The translations under genes and the position numbers were made by a program. The notes under the pieces are model-generated. The model saw only the letters and a program-made list of their open reading frames with translations, ran no database searches and was not told where the DNA came from. Below, in pieces: positions 11,224 through 22,853 of a DNA stretch of 64,000 nt (its first letter is position 1; each line of letters begins with the position of its first letter). The stretch comes from Artemisia argyi (taxonomy: Eukaryota > Streptophyta > Magnoliopsida > Asterales > Asteraceae), in contig CM060709.1 of assembly GCA_030686995.1 (NCBI GenBank), forward strand, positions 266,660,057 to 266,724,056. Reading direction: 5' to 3'.

Positions 11224-11538
11224 TCAAATTTTATTTTCTAATACACTCCAGACATCTATATAAACCTTGTCGTCAACGTCAACGTCATCATCTGATGCAT
11301 CGCCAACATCATTCATAAAATCCATGACTCCTTGATAGTGTGATTGAACTGCAACTTCGCTCCCATCATCAAAGTCATCTCCAACGTCACTCTTTGATTC
11401 ACTGTTACCCTTACCATATTGTATGTTGCATTCATCAAATGTCCCAAATGTATCATCATTAGGCAATGCAAATCGTACATTTGGGTTGGGTGTACAATTA
11501 CGAAGGAGATCAAGAAAACTAGTATTTGTGGGCAACAT
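11224..11538 (-). CDS. Small acidic hypothetical ORF
   Basis: About 104 codons. The N-terminal half is polar and the C-terminal half is strongly acidic (repeated D, with VGDASDDDVDVDD). No domain recognised. It lies inside a directly repeated region and has no visible splice or promoter support, so it may be a remnant of a larger gene or a chance frame. Confidence 0.2.
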   Translation of the reverse strand: MLPTNTSFLDLLRNCTPNPNVRFALPNDDTFGTFDECNIQYGKGNSESKSDVGDDFDDGSEVAVQSHYQGVMDFMNDVGDASDDDVDVDDKVYIDVWSVLENKI

Positions 11539-11944
11539 TACGTGCTCAAAGATAATTTGTGTGTGTATCAGAATACTATAGAATATGAAACAAAATGTAT
11601 GAAGCTTAGTCTCAATATGAGAAGCTTCATTGAATTAAAAGAAAACGATTGTTTAGTTAGGTAGTTGAGATTAATGTCTAAGATTGGCAAGTGTTTTATG
11701 TAGATATGTCAATATTTAAAGCTTTGATAGACAAGTGTGTGTAAAAGATTTAAATAAGTGACAACACTATGTAGCATAAATTGAATGTTTGTCATACTAA
11801 TTATTAACTCCCAATGAACATCATAAATATGAGCTTATGGTTCTGCCACTTTACATGCACGGTGGTGTAAACATATTCTATTATTATAAGAATTAAATGA
11901 TGTACTTAATTGTCAGTTTAGGCATTACATGTTATCTGGTCTAA

Positions 11945-12292
11945 TAGATACTAGTTATAATGCTTGCGCATGCGCGAGTTTTTTTAAAAAATTTTTGAAT
12001 CATATATTTTTATTTATTAAAAAATAAATAATTTAATATTTGTTTTGTTTGATTTATGATATTTAATTATAGTTTTTTATTATTAAAGATAATTATTTAA
12101 AAAATTTAATCCTATTGTTAATTACATCTTATCTATATTTTTTGTATTTATCTTCTACTTGTGTTATGGATAAATATAAATGTTATCTAATAAGAAAATA
12201 TTTTTTTTAAATAATATTATTACTAAATAAGGAATGATTTAGTTTTTTGGAAATGGAAAAGTCCCCACTTGGGGTTTTGTTTTATTATATAA
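11945..12292. repeat. Dispersed AT-rich repeat with GCGCATGCGC palindrome, copy 1
   Basis: Starts tactagttataatgcttgcgc, has a GCGCATGCGC-like palindrome near the left end, then T-rich sequence, and ends gggttttgttttattatata plus aaagat. Same order as 12370-12749 and 33404-33756. No coding capacity. Class uncertain. Confidence 0.65.
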
Positions 12293-12369
12293 AAGATTCG
12301 GGTATTAAATTAAAAGAGGGATAGCGTGTATGGTTTTGCATAAGAATTAAATGGTGTAGACTATAGCTA

Positions 12370-12749
12370 CTAACTAGTTATAATGCCCGAGCATGCGCGG
12401 GTTTTTAATTTTTTTTTAATATTATATTTTTATTTTTTAAAAACCAAATAATTTAATCTTTTTGTTTGTTTGATTTATGATTTTTAATTATATTTATTTA
12501 TTATTAAAGATAATCATTTAAAAATTTAATCACATCGTATCTATATTTTTTTGTATATATCTTCTACTTATGTAGTATTGCATCTTAATTATATTTTTTT
12601 GTATTTATCTTCTACTTGTGTAGTATATCAATAAAACAAATTTTTAAAATTTTAAATTAAAAAATAATAATTAAAATATTACCTAATAAGAAAATATTTT
12701 TTTTTTCAAAGTACCCACTAGAGGTTTTGTTTTATTATATAAAAGATAA
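12370..12749. repeat. Dispersed AT-rich repeat with GCGCATGCGC palindrome, copy 2
   Basis: Left end ctagttataatgcccgagc with catgcgcggg; right end ggttttgttttattatata plus aaagat. An internal phrase (tttgtatttatcttctactt) is partly duplicated in this copy. Confidence 0.65.
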
Positions 12750-13349
12750 AAGGACTTGAAATTTTCATTTATATCTTTTGCATTTTTGTATAAGCTAAAG
12801 GTGATATATGTTTAACCAACAAGGTGACTCTATGGCAAGGGCTTAGTCTTTTAGGATGAAAGTGCCAAGAAGTAATACCTTAAATTCAAAAACATGCAAA
12901 ATGACTAAAATACCTCTATGTTCAAAAAATTTGAATTAACATTTAAATAAATACCAAATAAACTGTAAAAATTTAGAACTTTGCAACAAATGATTACAAT
13001 AAATTATGTATAAATAAAATTTGTACATTTTTGTAACATTAATATAAATAAATAAAGTCGATTTATGTATATTATATATATTAAATATATGTATTTAAAT
13101 TAAGAAATAAATCCCAAATAAATAGGAAACATGTATAATCTTTTAATTTGAACTTATCACAATAGATTGCAGCCCAAGATAACTATTTTATCCAATAAAT
13201 ATTACCCTTACACATTTATATATTTTTTAAAAATCCTTAGTCGGCTTTTATACCCTAAAACCGAATCCCTAAATTCCATTCAGTCGACTCATAGTTTTCC
13301 ACAGCTTCCAAACAATTTTACTGGTCTTTTACAAGTACAAAAAGGGTGA
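12750..13349. other. Unassigned AT-rich sequence
   Basis: No gene or repeat recognised; strongly A/T-rich between 12900 and 13140. Confidence 0.4.
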
Positions 13350-15694
13350 GAAAAATATTGGTTCAAGTCTGGGTCGACGTGTGAAGCCTGGAGATTTAAT
13401 AGTGGCGATTAAAGCTAGCCGAGATGTTCAAATTGTTCTGCTCAAAACCACACGTTCTAAACCATTCTGGTATTTTTCTACAACTCTAAATATCATATAT
13501 TATCTGAAGAAAATAGTAGAATTGAATCATGCAAGCTAATATGATCATACGAAATTATATAAGTTAATAAACCCTAAATCGAATTAAAATTAAGGAAACA
13601 GCCATGCGAATTTTTGAGGTCTGGTATATATTTTTATCAGGTCCTATGAACATCATATAACATCAGAAAAATAAGATTCATAATTTTCGAGACTTAGAAA
13701 CCATGTTTGGGAATTATTTTATAATCATTTTTATTAAATTAAAAAGAAAAAAAAAAAGAGAAAAAGGGAAAGTTAGGGTTAGGGTTAGGGTTTGGTATTG
13801 GATTTGATGTAATTAATGATGTTTAAGGTTGTAATTAATGTTAGTAATGATTTGGTAACTTAGGGTTAGGGTTTGGTGGTTTTAATTAAAACCGATTATT
13901 TATTATAAAATATAAGGGTGTGTTTTGTAATTTTGTAAACATGTGGGTTATTTTTATAAGATGTATTAGATCAGGGGTGAGTTGAAGAAAATATAATATG
14001 AGGGTGTTATATGTAAATTTTGCAACTAAAAGGATTAAAGGGTAAATTATGTAATTATATATATAAATAAATCCAAATTGAATTAATTAAGAATTGAGGG
14101 ACTATTTTGTAAATTATGAAAACTAGAGGGTTAATTAGTATATAAATTAGTGAGGGACTAAAGGTGTAAGTTTGGTAATTAAAAAGATTTAATAAAAGGG
14201 TTAAACTTGTAATTTATGAAAGTTAAGGGCTGTTTAGTATAATCTGATATCAATGGGTTGTTAGGTGTAAATTTGGATAATTAAAGGCTTAATGTGTAAA
14301 TATGAATATTATAAGGATAAACTTGTAATTTATTTAATTAAAAGGTTTAATTTGTAACATTAATAAAATTAAAGGGTTGAAATTATAAATATGGTATAAA
14401 ATGTGGAAAATGTAATATTTACACTTTAGACCTTAACTTTGGAATAATTATATATTAAACCCAAAATTATGGAAGTTAACATATTAACCCTAAACTTTTA
14501 AAAATTGACATGTTTTACCCTAAACTATACTCATTTGTTATAATGAAACCCTAATCTCATAATAATGATTTACTTAAAGTGTAAACCTAAATTACTATGT
14601 AATCTTTCTAATTAGAGAACCTTACTAATTTGGGAAAATTACTAAATATGGAAAGTTACTAAAAATAGAAAGTTGATTAAAAGGAGGAATCAGATTTAAG
14701 ACAAAGTTATTAATGATAAAATGAACTCTAATTCAGGTATAAATATATTGAAGAAGTGAACTTTTCCCTTCTGTGAATCTTTCCTGTGATTTCATTGCTT
14801 TGCTAAGGTACGGATATTCTGACCTTACTTTTAAGGTTTCCTTCGTAATTACAACCTCTGTTATGAACTTTCTGTTTTGAAAACCTTGATATTTGAATCT
14901 TCTGATATGAAAATTATGTTTTGAACCTTTAAATACGAACCTTTTGATTACATGAGCTTCACTAGGCATGGGGGTTCCATGTCCGTGTCAGGGATGCACC
15001 TCTGACATGACTCTAGGGCAGTAGAGTGATGTTCTGCCACGTCCCTTTGATTGGTCTGCATGTGAATGGGTAGGGGCGTATGGATGCATCCTAGATCTGT
15101 TTCAGTTTCTGATATGATATGATTTGTCTGGTGAATGTGGTTGTGTGTGCAATACACGTCCTTCACATTTCTGGGAGCTAGCTACTCCACCCATATGAGG
15201 ACACCCCTCATTATTGTCTGATTATCTGAGAGGTCTCCCCTGTATATATATGTTTATGAAGATATGTGATTATGATAAGTTAGCTGTTTCTGAGCTCATG
15301 GTATTATTATGGTTCTGACTCTGTTCGTACAGATGACTGTATGAATTCCTTATCTAACATATACATTTTATTTCCGTATTATTCGTTATACCTAAATATG
15401 TTTTCCCCAAAATATAGTATTTGTACTTCAACATTTATTTTCAGTTTATTATTGTTATATCCGTTCACTGGGCTTTGTAAGCTCAGCCGCATTTTCTTTC
15501 ATCGCGGCAGGTATTCAAGTTAGCTTTGGAATGGTTTCTTGGATTGAGAGTAGAGTTGAATTGAAGATTCTTGACCATAGTAATTTGAAGTAAGTTATTT
15601 ATTTAAGACTTCCGCTTTTGATCTGTTCTGTTTGTTCTGATGTAACACCATATTATTGTGACATCTTTACCCTTGTCGGGTCGGGGTGTTACAC
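13350..15694 (+). repeat. Large degenerate Ty3-type LTR, 5' edge not found
   Basis: The right end gtcgggtcggggtgttaca is a typical plant Ty3 LTR terminus, mirrored by a tgtaacacc phrase at 15641. Upstream are GC-richer blocks (14950-15240) with LTR-like character and, from about 13760 to 14420, many variants of an aagggttaaattgtaattt phrase, which I recall from long Ty3 LTRs. A short telomere-like run (gttagggttagggttaggg) sits near 13772. No internal domain adjoins it on either side, so it is a solo or truncated LTR. The left boundary is a guess. Confidence 0.45.
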
Positions 15695-15860
15695 AAGAGG
15701 TCTTGGGTTCGAACCCTGGGAGAAAAATATTCCCCCAGACTATCCAAAAGAGTAGTCGCTCTGGGATTAGTTGGCTCACTAACTTTAAATACTTGGTGGG
15801 TCCATAAATACCAAAGAACCCATATTTACATTAAAAAAAAGGACCCATATTTATAAGAAA
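15695..15860 (+). repeat. SINE-like fragment with tRNA B-box
   Basis: Contains ggttcgaaccctgggag, an exact RNA polymerase III B-box type sequence, followed by a short unique body and an A-rich end (aaaaaaaagg). The A-box side is missing because the LTR end abuts it. Not a foldable tRNA. Confidence 0.35.
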
Positions 15861-15895
15861 AAAAAATTATAAAAAAAATAAAAAATAAAATTTGT

Positions 15896-16003
15896 AGGGC
15901 ATGCAATATGGATACCTTTTGGTTTCTCCTTGTAATGTAAAAAAGGAGGTTAATGTGAAATATAGATATAAATATGTAATAAATTGGATACACCATGCCC
16001 AAT
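15896..16003. repeat. ~105-bp repeat with GGCATG/CATGCC ends, copy 1
   Basis: Nearly the same sequence recurs at 33838-33942 (shared phrase ggtttctccttgtaatgtaa). Short inverted ends ggcatg ... catgcc suggest a tiny MITE. Confidence 0.6.
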
Positions 16004-16549
16004 CATGTATCTGTCTGTCTCCTTGTAAAGGGCATGCAATATGCATACATTTTGATGCATCAGGTTCCACCTGGTTTGAAGTGAATCTATCTGTCTGCAC
16101 CTGTCTGCCTGATTCTGTGTGTCTGCACTGTCTGAATCTGCATGAGGTTCTGAATCTGGTTTCACACGTGATTCCACATCTAGTTCCACCCGGTTTTGCC
16201 TGCATCTGTCTGTCTGCCTGTTCTACTCTCGTTCATCTCCGTATTTATGTTGCTCTGTGCTCTGCACTTAGTTCTTTTGGATGCATCGGATTGAGACTCC
16301 GTCTAGCACCGAGTTTGCACTCTGGGACACTCGCTTTTCAGCGTTTGCTTTTTTAGTTTTAATTTATTTTCTATTTGACAAACTATCAATGTTTACCGCT
16401 GCAGCATTGTGAGTTTGAGAGGGGACGTTAGCTAATAAGGCCTTTAGGCCTGGCCCGTCTAATTTAGGGTTAGGTTTTTCTTATTTATTCTCGATATATT
16501 ATTATTTATTTATTGAATTTGATAATATAGTTTTCAGTATTCCATTGAT
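16004..16549. other. Low-complexity CTGTCTG-rich sequence
   Basis: Between 16010 and 16220 the sequence is a degenerate array of ctgtctg/ctgcctg/ctgaatctg phrases. A 151-codon frame here is a by-product of that composition. No gene seen. Confidence 0.5.
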
Positions 16550-16712
16550 TTCTACATTTTTGATATACCAAATTGTCATAGATTTACTTGTGATGTATTT
16601 GATCTTAAAACTAGTTTGTGGTGTAGATCTCACTACCTCGAACAATACTTTTACTTTTGGTATAATGTGGGTACCTTCCTTAATGGAGTTTTGTATTGGG
16701 TTTTTTCTTTTA
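16550..16712 (+). pseudogene. F-box-associated domain pseudogene, 5' piece, broken by a MULE
   Basis: With one frame it reads HRFTCDVFDLKTSLWCRSHY ... FYFWYNVGTFLNGVLYWVFS, matching the F-box-associated interaction (FBA) domain of the paralog at 34380-34520. Nucleotide identity is high. At 16712 it is interrupted by the Mutator-like element, and the continuation (cttttattaaaattcgagat, aaggacgtggtt) resumes at 27777-27830, as the empty-site paralog at 34516-34580 shows. Confidence 0.7.
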
Positions 16713-16915
16713 GACAAAAATACATCGTTGGTCCATGAACTTTCTCAAAAACATCTCCTGGGCCCCAAACTTGGGAAAATCATTGCCTGGATTCCAAAAC
16801 CTAACTTTTTGAGTCCGAATGCATCCCTTGACCCATTTGGTCTCGGTCAACGCATGTTTTGTGTTATATTTTGAGGGGCATAATAGTCCTTTCACATTTT
16901 AACTACACCTCTACA
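16713..16915. repeat. Left TIR of the MULE
   Basis: Reverse-complementary to 27560-27776, with a ~20-bp difference in length. Shared phrases include ggtctcggtcaacgca and gaggggcataatagtccttt. 16960-17010 also has a direct partner at 24366-24415 inside the element. Confidence 0.85.
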
Positions 16916-17805
16916 CTGTAGTTAAGCCAACACTTAACGTTAGGGACGAATCAGGAACTTAACCGTTTCTTCCCTGATACGCTAGTTAATTTTGCACGCA
17001 AACCAATAAACCCACCCACCAAACCCTTATACGGCTATACCCACCACAATTACACAAACCCTTATGAAAATCCAAATCAAAACTCAAAAAACTTCATTTA
17101 CTGAAAATCAAAAACGAAATCCAAACTCTCATTTTCCAAAACTCACTAAACCAAATAAAATTCCAACAATATCATGGCTAGGGAGCTGTTGAAACTACAT
17201 CGAGCTTCCTGCATAGCCGTAGTAGAATTCTTCTAGTGTTTGTTGTTTATGTATGGGTTGAATGCCTTATGACAATCAACCTCGTATTTTGTTGTTTGGT
17301 ATTTGTTTATATGGTTGCATTAACTTTAGGTTGTAAAAAAATGCGTAATTTAGGTTGTGCATATGTTGGTTACCAAATTGTGTTAAATGGTGTTTGTCGA
17401 AGTTTTGAAATACTCAGGGTCTCTTATGGATTTGGGTGTTTGACTTTAGAAAGTCAAACTTCCATATAACATTTTCACTTGGCATTGGAAAGTCAAAGTT
17501 GAAAATACCATTTACATTTGAGCCTAGAAAGCAACATTGCAATCCATGACTCAAATGGTAAATGACATTTTCTATTTGAAGCTTGATTTTATAAAGTCAG
17601 AATTGCAAATCCATAAGTCAAGTGGTGGTCTATGATTTGCAACATTCAACGACAGTCATCCAAACTGCTAGTGATATCAGTAACAACAAAATTTGCAAAA
17701 CACAATTTAACCAACAAAAGTTGGTACCATTCAATGTGTGTGTAAGGATTTAATGGGGTGGGATTAATTATATTAAATGTCAAATTTAGGGACAAATGTG
17801 AACAC
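16916..17805. other. MULE interior, left of the nested retrotransposon
   Basis: No convincing gene. An A-rich 5'UTR-like stretch (17040-17175) precedes a short ATG frame at 17174 that stops quickly. Around 17450-17640 are several gactttagaaagtcaaact-like inverted phrases. Confidence 0.5.
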
Positions 17806-19218
17806 TGATGTGTAGGGATTGCACCAGGCTTTACCTCTCAAGGGATCTCGAGAAGCTTACAACCCCCACCAGGCAGTGTACCTGATCGTTGTAGAATAGT
17901 ATAGTGACAAGTACCGGGGGATTGATCGTTCAGCTAGGAATAGTGTCGCTAAGATTAGAAAACCTAAATACTAGTTCTAAAGATGAGGGATGATTATTTT
18001 TGTATTTTTATCTTTTTTAGAAAGCAAGTAAAAATCTCGAGTTTGAAGGATTTGGGCGGAATTAGTTGCTAGTCAACTAACCCAATACTAAAGATGCAAT
18101 CAAAATAAAATACTAAAAATGAAAATAAACTATATTAAACTAAGGTTGTGAGCAATAAGTGGAGAAATTGTGTTTACTTTGATTTCACTACTCCCTAGAT
18201 ATCTTTTACACATTAATTACTTGTTATAGTTGCGTGGATGACGGATTGTATTCCTTAATATCATTCATGGGGTGGCGCACTTAATTCCCCAATCCTATGA
18301 GTGCCTACTTCACTCCTATGTCGAGCCGGCTAAGAAGCTCCTAACATGGGATCATTAGAATTTACTCATGCATTAAATACAACCAATAAAACCTAGTGCA
18401 CGTCAGTTCATGTTTCCTAAGACGTTCAAGCATGTTACCATTTGGAGATCTGCTAGTTTTCTTAAGCCTAACATCGAAATCGTTCATCCAATACAACCAT
18501 AAACAAGTAATCAACACATAATTAACATCTAGGTTTCATTAGATCTAAGCAAACACAAGATAGATCTAGTCTAGCATGATGGAATTAAGTCAAGAACAAG
18601 ATATAGACAACCAACACATAGACATATTGATTGAATTAGAAGAACATTTATCTCAATTACACATGAAAGGGTTCAAGGGCTGAAAACCCTTGAAAAACCT
18701 GTAAAGTTCGTACTAAGTTCGGCCTTAGGGTTTCTCCAAAACTTCTCTTTTTTGATGAATGAAAATTAGAAAACTATATATAGGAAATTGAGGCTGACGG
18801 CGTCAAGACCAAATTGGTGACGCCGTCATCTCGCCGCCAAAAGAATTCTCGGACTGCTTTGATCTACTTCTGACGCCGTCACGTTATAACTTTTTCCAGG
18901 CCGTAACCTATTTTACTCTTGACGCTCTTCCTTGTGACGCCTTCATTTCTGTACTGGTCCGTCATGAAAATTACTCTTGACGCCGTCAAAATGTTGCTCT
19001 TGACGCCGTCACCTACTGTTCCCAGCTTGGAAAATTAAGTCTTTGGCGTTTTCTTCACTTTTATGCTCCAAAAACGTCCGAATTGCTTCATTTTCCAGAT
19101 TTCTCCCCCAAAGTACCTAAAATCACAAAAGGAACGATTTAGGGCAATATTTGATCAAATAAATTCAATTCCAGGCTTAAAATGACCCCCTAAAAGTGGT
19201 TCATTTTTCGCCTCATCA
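17806..19218 (-). repeat. LTR (3' LTR in element orientation)
   Basis: Matches 22854-24265 almost base for base. Contains ctatatata (TATA) at about 18774-18783 and a cluster of TGACG-N-CGTCA motifs at 18793-19017. Confidence 0.9.
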
Positions 19219-19765
19219 TATACCCTTACACTTGAGATTTGCTTGTCCTCAAGCAAATGCGCTTTTATTCTAGTCAAAATACAAGTTAGGGGTCATTTAA
19301 CACTAATATAAAAGTAATTACAACAAATAATCGTTCCACTAAAGACCAATAGACAAGCACGAAGGTCATACACTAGCACCTCACAAATAGTGTTTAGATA
19401 CTCACATCTCTCGGGTGTAATAAAGTATAAATTACAATATGGAAACGGAAGATATCTCTCACTACCTGTCATAGCAAAATAGATTACCATAGGCTTGGGA
19501 AAGGATCAAACCTCCACCACATGGCGTAAGCACCTAGGATAAACTATCAAAGAGGTTTTTTAAAGGGTTGTAACGTTAGGTGTAGGGATATGAAATACAC
19601 GATTTTGTTGGATAAAGGCAATCTTTACTGGTGGCGAGTTAACAATCTTGGTTAATTACATGTACAATATGGCGTTGCTAAGCCAAGACTAGACTCGACT
19701 TAAGCTAATAAATGAAAAATAACAAAAACATAAAATAAACATAGAATGAAACAGGATGGTAGTCC

Positions 19766-19810
<45 letters not shown>

Positions 19811-21669
19811 CTTTGCATACACTCTTACCCTACCATCCAAAATAATACATCATAGGGAATGAAAATTCCCCTTACACTTGAATCTTTATATACTTTACAA
19901 TAAACTAATCTAATGACTCGAATTAAGAAAATCAAAACACTTGGAGTACTTTTAAGATTAACGCACATATGGGGGTAATATATGATGTTCTTCCCCATTA
20001 CTCCATAAATAAGTACTTTACTCATGAGTCCCAATCGTCCCAAAACAATATGTACAAGGATATGACTCGACTTAGCAATCATGTAATCAATTAGATAGTT
20101 AACTTAGGGTTTAACAAATAACAATAATGCACTAAAAATGAGCGCATACACGGAAGGCTAAGGCGATTTGGGTGTACATTTAAGTGGGGTGTAACAAATT
20201 CTTCCTTTAAGTAAAATGCTTAAAGTTAGAAACGAAAAGATAGGCTCGGAGGGGTGTACTAGGGGTTTCGTGTACTAAAAATGAGTACAACGCTAAGGGT
20301 GTGGGAAAATTAGTTGACTTAACTAGCCAAATAATATGACTTAAATGGTCAAGTAATTATGATACGGGTTTAACACAAGGGTGATCCTAATGCCTCTTAT
20401 CATGTAGTAAATCCTACCACACGAATGTAGTCTCACTAGCGGTCTCGGGATGCATCACTAACGCAAGTTCTAGAATCTAAATGCTACCGGTACACTCATA
20501 AACACTAATAATAAATGCTTTTCCTATCAAATCTAAAGGCGAACCTCACATATTTGGGTGGAAAATTTTTCTGAATATACGGTTATGTGCTAGTCATACA
20601 ATCTCCTATCCATGAGACGCTTGCTATGGCTAAAGTTTCACTCCTAAATGTTGTAAAAAATTTTAAATTTGGCACTAAAATTGCACTAACAAGTATTTCT
20701 CATAGTTTTATTACACATCTACCATCAAACAAAACAAACTCAAGCGAAAGTGTACATGTAAGGTATCATCATTTTACCCTCCCCTTACACTTAAGATGAA
20801 CATTGTCCCCAATGTTCAAGTAAAGAATGTAAAAGTGAAAAAGTAAAAAGAATGAAATCAAATACTCCCCTGATTCGCTCGGTATGGATAATATGGTGGC
20901 CAGGTTAAATCTTCCTCCAAGAAAATGAACAATCAAAGCTTCCCTTCTAGAATATAAATCATCTTCTTGTCATACATAACCTGTAAATCCTGAGAAAATA
21001 GACAAAGCAACCTCGCATAAAATCGGCGGTAATCTATATAAGTTACCAAATCCTAGAAAACAAAGTAAGATATAATGCTTGTGGAATGAAGTTTGCAGAT
21101 TTCCTGGAGATTATCAAACTTAATAATTCACAAAAACTTTAAGACTCCGTTAGAAAAACAAAACCGGTAAAATTTCCAGATTTTTACACGTGACGCCGTC
21201 AAGAGTAATCTCATGACGCCGTCAGAAGTGACCTGCAGAAATTCTTATGTTAAGTTTCCGGAAAATTTCCGGAAAAACTTGGTCCTACTTCCTGGAAAAT
21301 CCTGCAAAACTTCATTATGACTCGATACAAGCATTTGATTCTAACAAATACGAATATACATGTTCACTTAATATTGTGGAGAATCATGATCGGTTTGTTT
21401 CTTAAAAACATATTTGGGGTTTCCCCTTACACTTATCTTTTGCAAAAATACTTTTAGGTGGAGTTAAGACTAGGCCAAAACAACAAAGTAAAGTGTTTCC
21501 ACTATTTAATTGAGAAACATGATCTACCAACAATAAAAATAAAGCATGCATACGGAAGTAAATAACAAACAAACAAACAAAATAAAAATCACACAAAGCA
21601 TGGGTTGCCTCCCAAGAAGCGCTTTTCTTTATTTACGAGTCTTGTAGCTAGACTCAAGGTCATGGATTA
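19219..21669 (-). other. Non-coding internal region of the LTR element
   Basis: No RT or integrase. The polypurine-like aagtgtaaggg precedes the LTR on the minus strand. It is colinear, as reverse complement, with 57498-59075 and 47690-48590 of the other family member. A 44-T run (19767-19810) sits at the position where the other copy has 44 A. Two further TGACG-N-CGTCA motifs occur at about 21191-21225. Confidence 0.7.
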
Positions 21670-22671
21670 CTACGTGACCTCATCGTTGGTTTCACTCTCC
21701 GATTGTAAATATTCTTTGTAGAAACCAATCACCTTTTTCTCAATCGCCCCCATAATCCTTTGGGCAAATTCCTTATCGACTTTATACCTTGGTCCTAGGG
21801 CCAAGCAATCTTTGTAGAAAAGACTCCTCTTTTCCCATACATAATCCATGCCCTTTTTCTTATCCTCTTCATTGATGTCCTCAAAAGCACCAACGTTATC
21901 CTTATCAAATCGGGATATAAAGCGATAATCTTTCATTCTATTAGGCATCCTATAAGTGATCCTATCGGTGTTACTTGCAAATCGGATTGTCCCTTATATC
22001 TCATCATATTCTAACTTAGACTCCTCAACAAACGGTTTACCAAACACGACATTTGACAATCGACAATCAATAACATTAGCAAGATCTTCCACAATCATAA
22101 AGTCAGTGATAAAAGTGAAATTCCCAACAAAGACATGTAAGCCTTTAACTCTCCCGACAAAGTTACAAACTCCACCGGGGTATTTGGGATCTTTTATAGG
22201 TTCAAGTCTTGTTTTCACTATATCATTATAAACATTTGAGGACATGATGTTGATTGGGGATTTAAAGTCAATGTAAGCATTGTTAACGTGTCTATACCCA
22301 ATCATACATGGTATCTTAGCATTCCTAGGATCGCCTCTCTTTATCTTAGGTTCGATTATAGTGAAAGGAGATCGCGGGTTATCAATAAGATTATGATAAT
22401 ATGCAATATCCTCCTTAGTGGGGTATAGATTAAAGTAATCATTAAGCTTCGGATCTATTTCCCCCTCTTCTAGTCCCTCAATAACATTCACAAAGTCATT
22501 AGGCCCTAGGTCCTCATTTGAATACAAGGCGGTCGCTAGGTCACTAAATGCATGTTCGAGCTCAACCTTAATCAACCTATTAAGCTCCCTAAGTTCCCTA
22601 ATCTCACTCTCAATTTGTTCACGTAACACAACTACTTCTCTAGGGGAAAGGGGTGGGTTCGCGTTTTCCAT
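21670..22671 (-). pseudogene. Retropepsin-like ORF of the LTR element, one in-frame stop
   Basis: Minus-strand frame from ATG 22671, about 334 codons, with one TAA at 21994-21996. The N-terminus has the MENANPP leader, a coiled-coil-like Glu/Leu-rich segment (REQIESEIRELRELNRLI), and then a retropepsin-type region with SPINIMSSNVYNDIV, VFVGNFTFITDFMIV and NVVFGKPFVEESKL. The usual catalytic D-T/S-G is not evident, so I would not call it an active protease. I recall relatives with the same order in Tanacetum-type elements. The part after the stop is polar and Lys/Glu-rich. Confidence 0.6.
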
Positions 22672-22825
22672 AATGGTCAACGGAATAGTCAATGAATTTT
22701 AATGTACTAACAAAGGCACAAAGAAAAAGATAGACTAAAGAAAACCTAAATATAAAATAAAATCTTACTAGAAAGGAATCTAGCAAGTAGACCTAATAAA
22801 AAGAGATTCTAACCTAGACAATAAC

Positions 22826-22853
22826 TATTCCCCGGGCTGCGGCGCCAAAAACT
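22826..22853 (-). other. Primer-binding site of the LTR element
   Basis: Adjacent to the LTR; the minus strand reads AGTTTTTGGCGCC followed by GCAGCCCGGGGAATAG. The same phrase follows the LTR at 45283 in the other copy. Confidence 0.75.

Larger units (their letters stand above)
10630..11795. repeat. Three direct copies of a ~150-350 bp unit
   Basis: The unit around gattggcaagtgttttatg, atatttaaagctttga and gacaacactatg occurs at about 10630-11000, 11110-11220 and 11670-11795. The first copy is interrupted by the Stowaway MITE at 10659-10913; the other two show the empty site. The blocks at 11010-11110 and 11560-11670 are also related. Confidence 0.75.

Noticed and set aside
13765..13800. 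Telomere-like gttaggg repeats
   Set aside because: Only about three to four units and not the clean plant TTTAGGG array; lies within LTR-like sequence, so not evidence for a telomere or fusion.
15695..15730. Possible tRNA gene at the B-box
   Set aside because: No A-box, acceptor stem or anticodon arm can be built; more likely SINE remnant.
15901..16356. 151-codon plus-strand open frame
   Set aside because: Cys/Leu/Ser-rich translation of a CTGTCTG-like low-complexity array overlapping a short repeat; no domain character.
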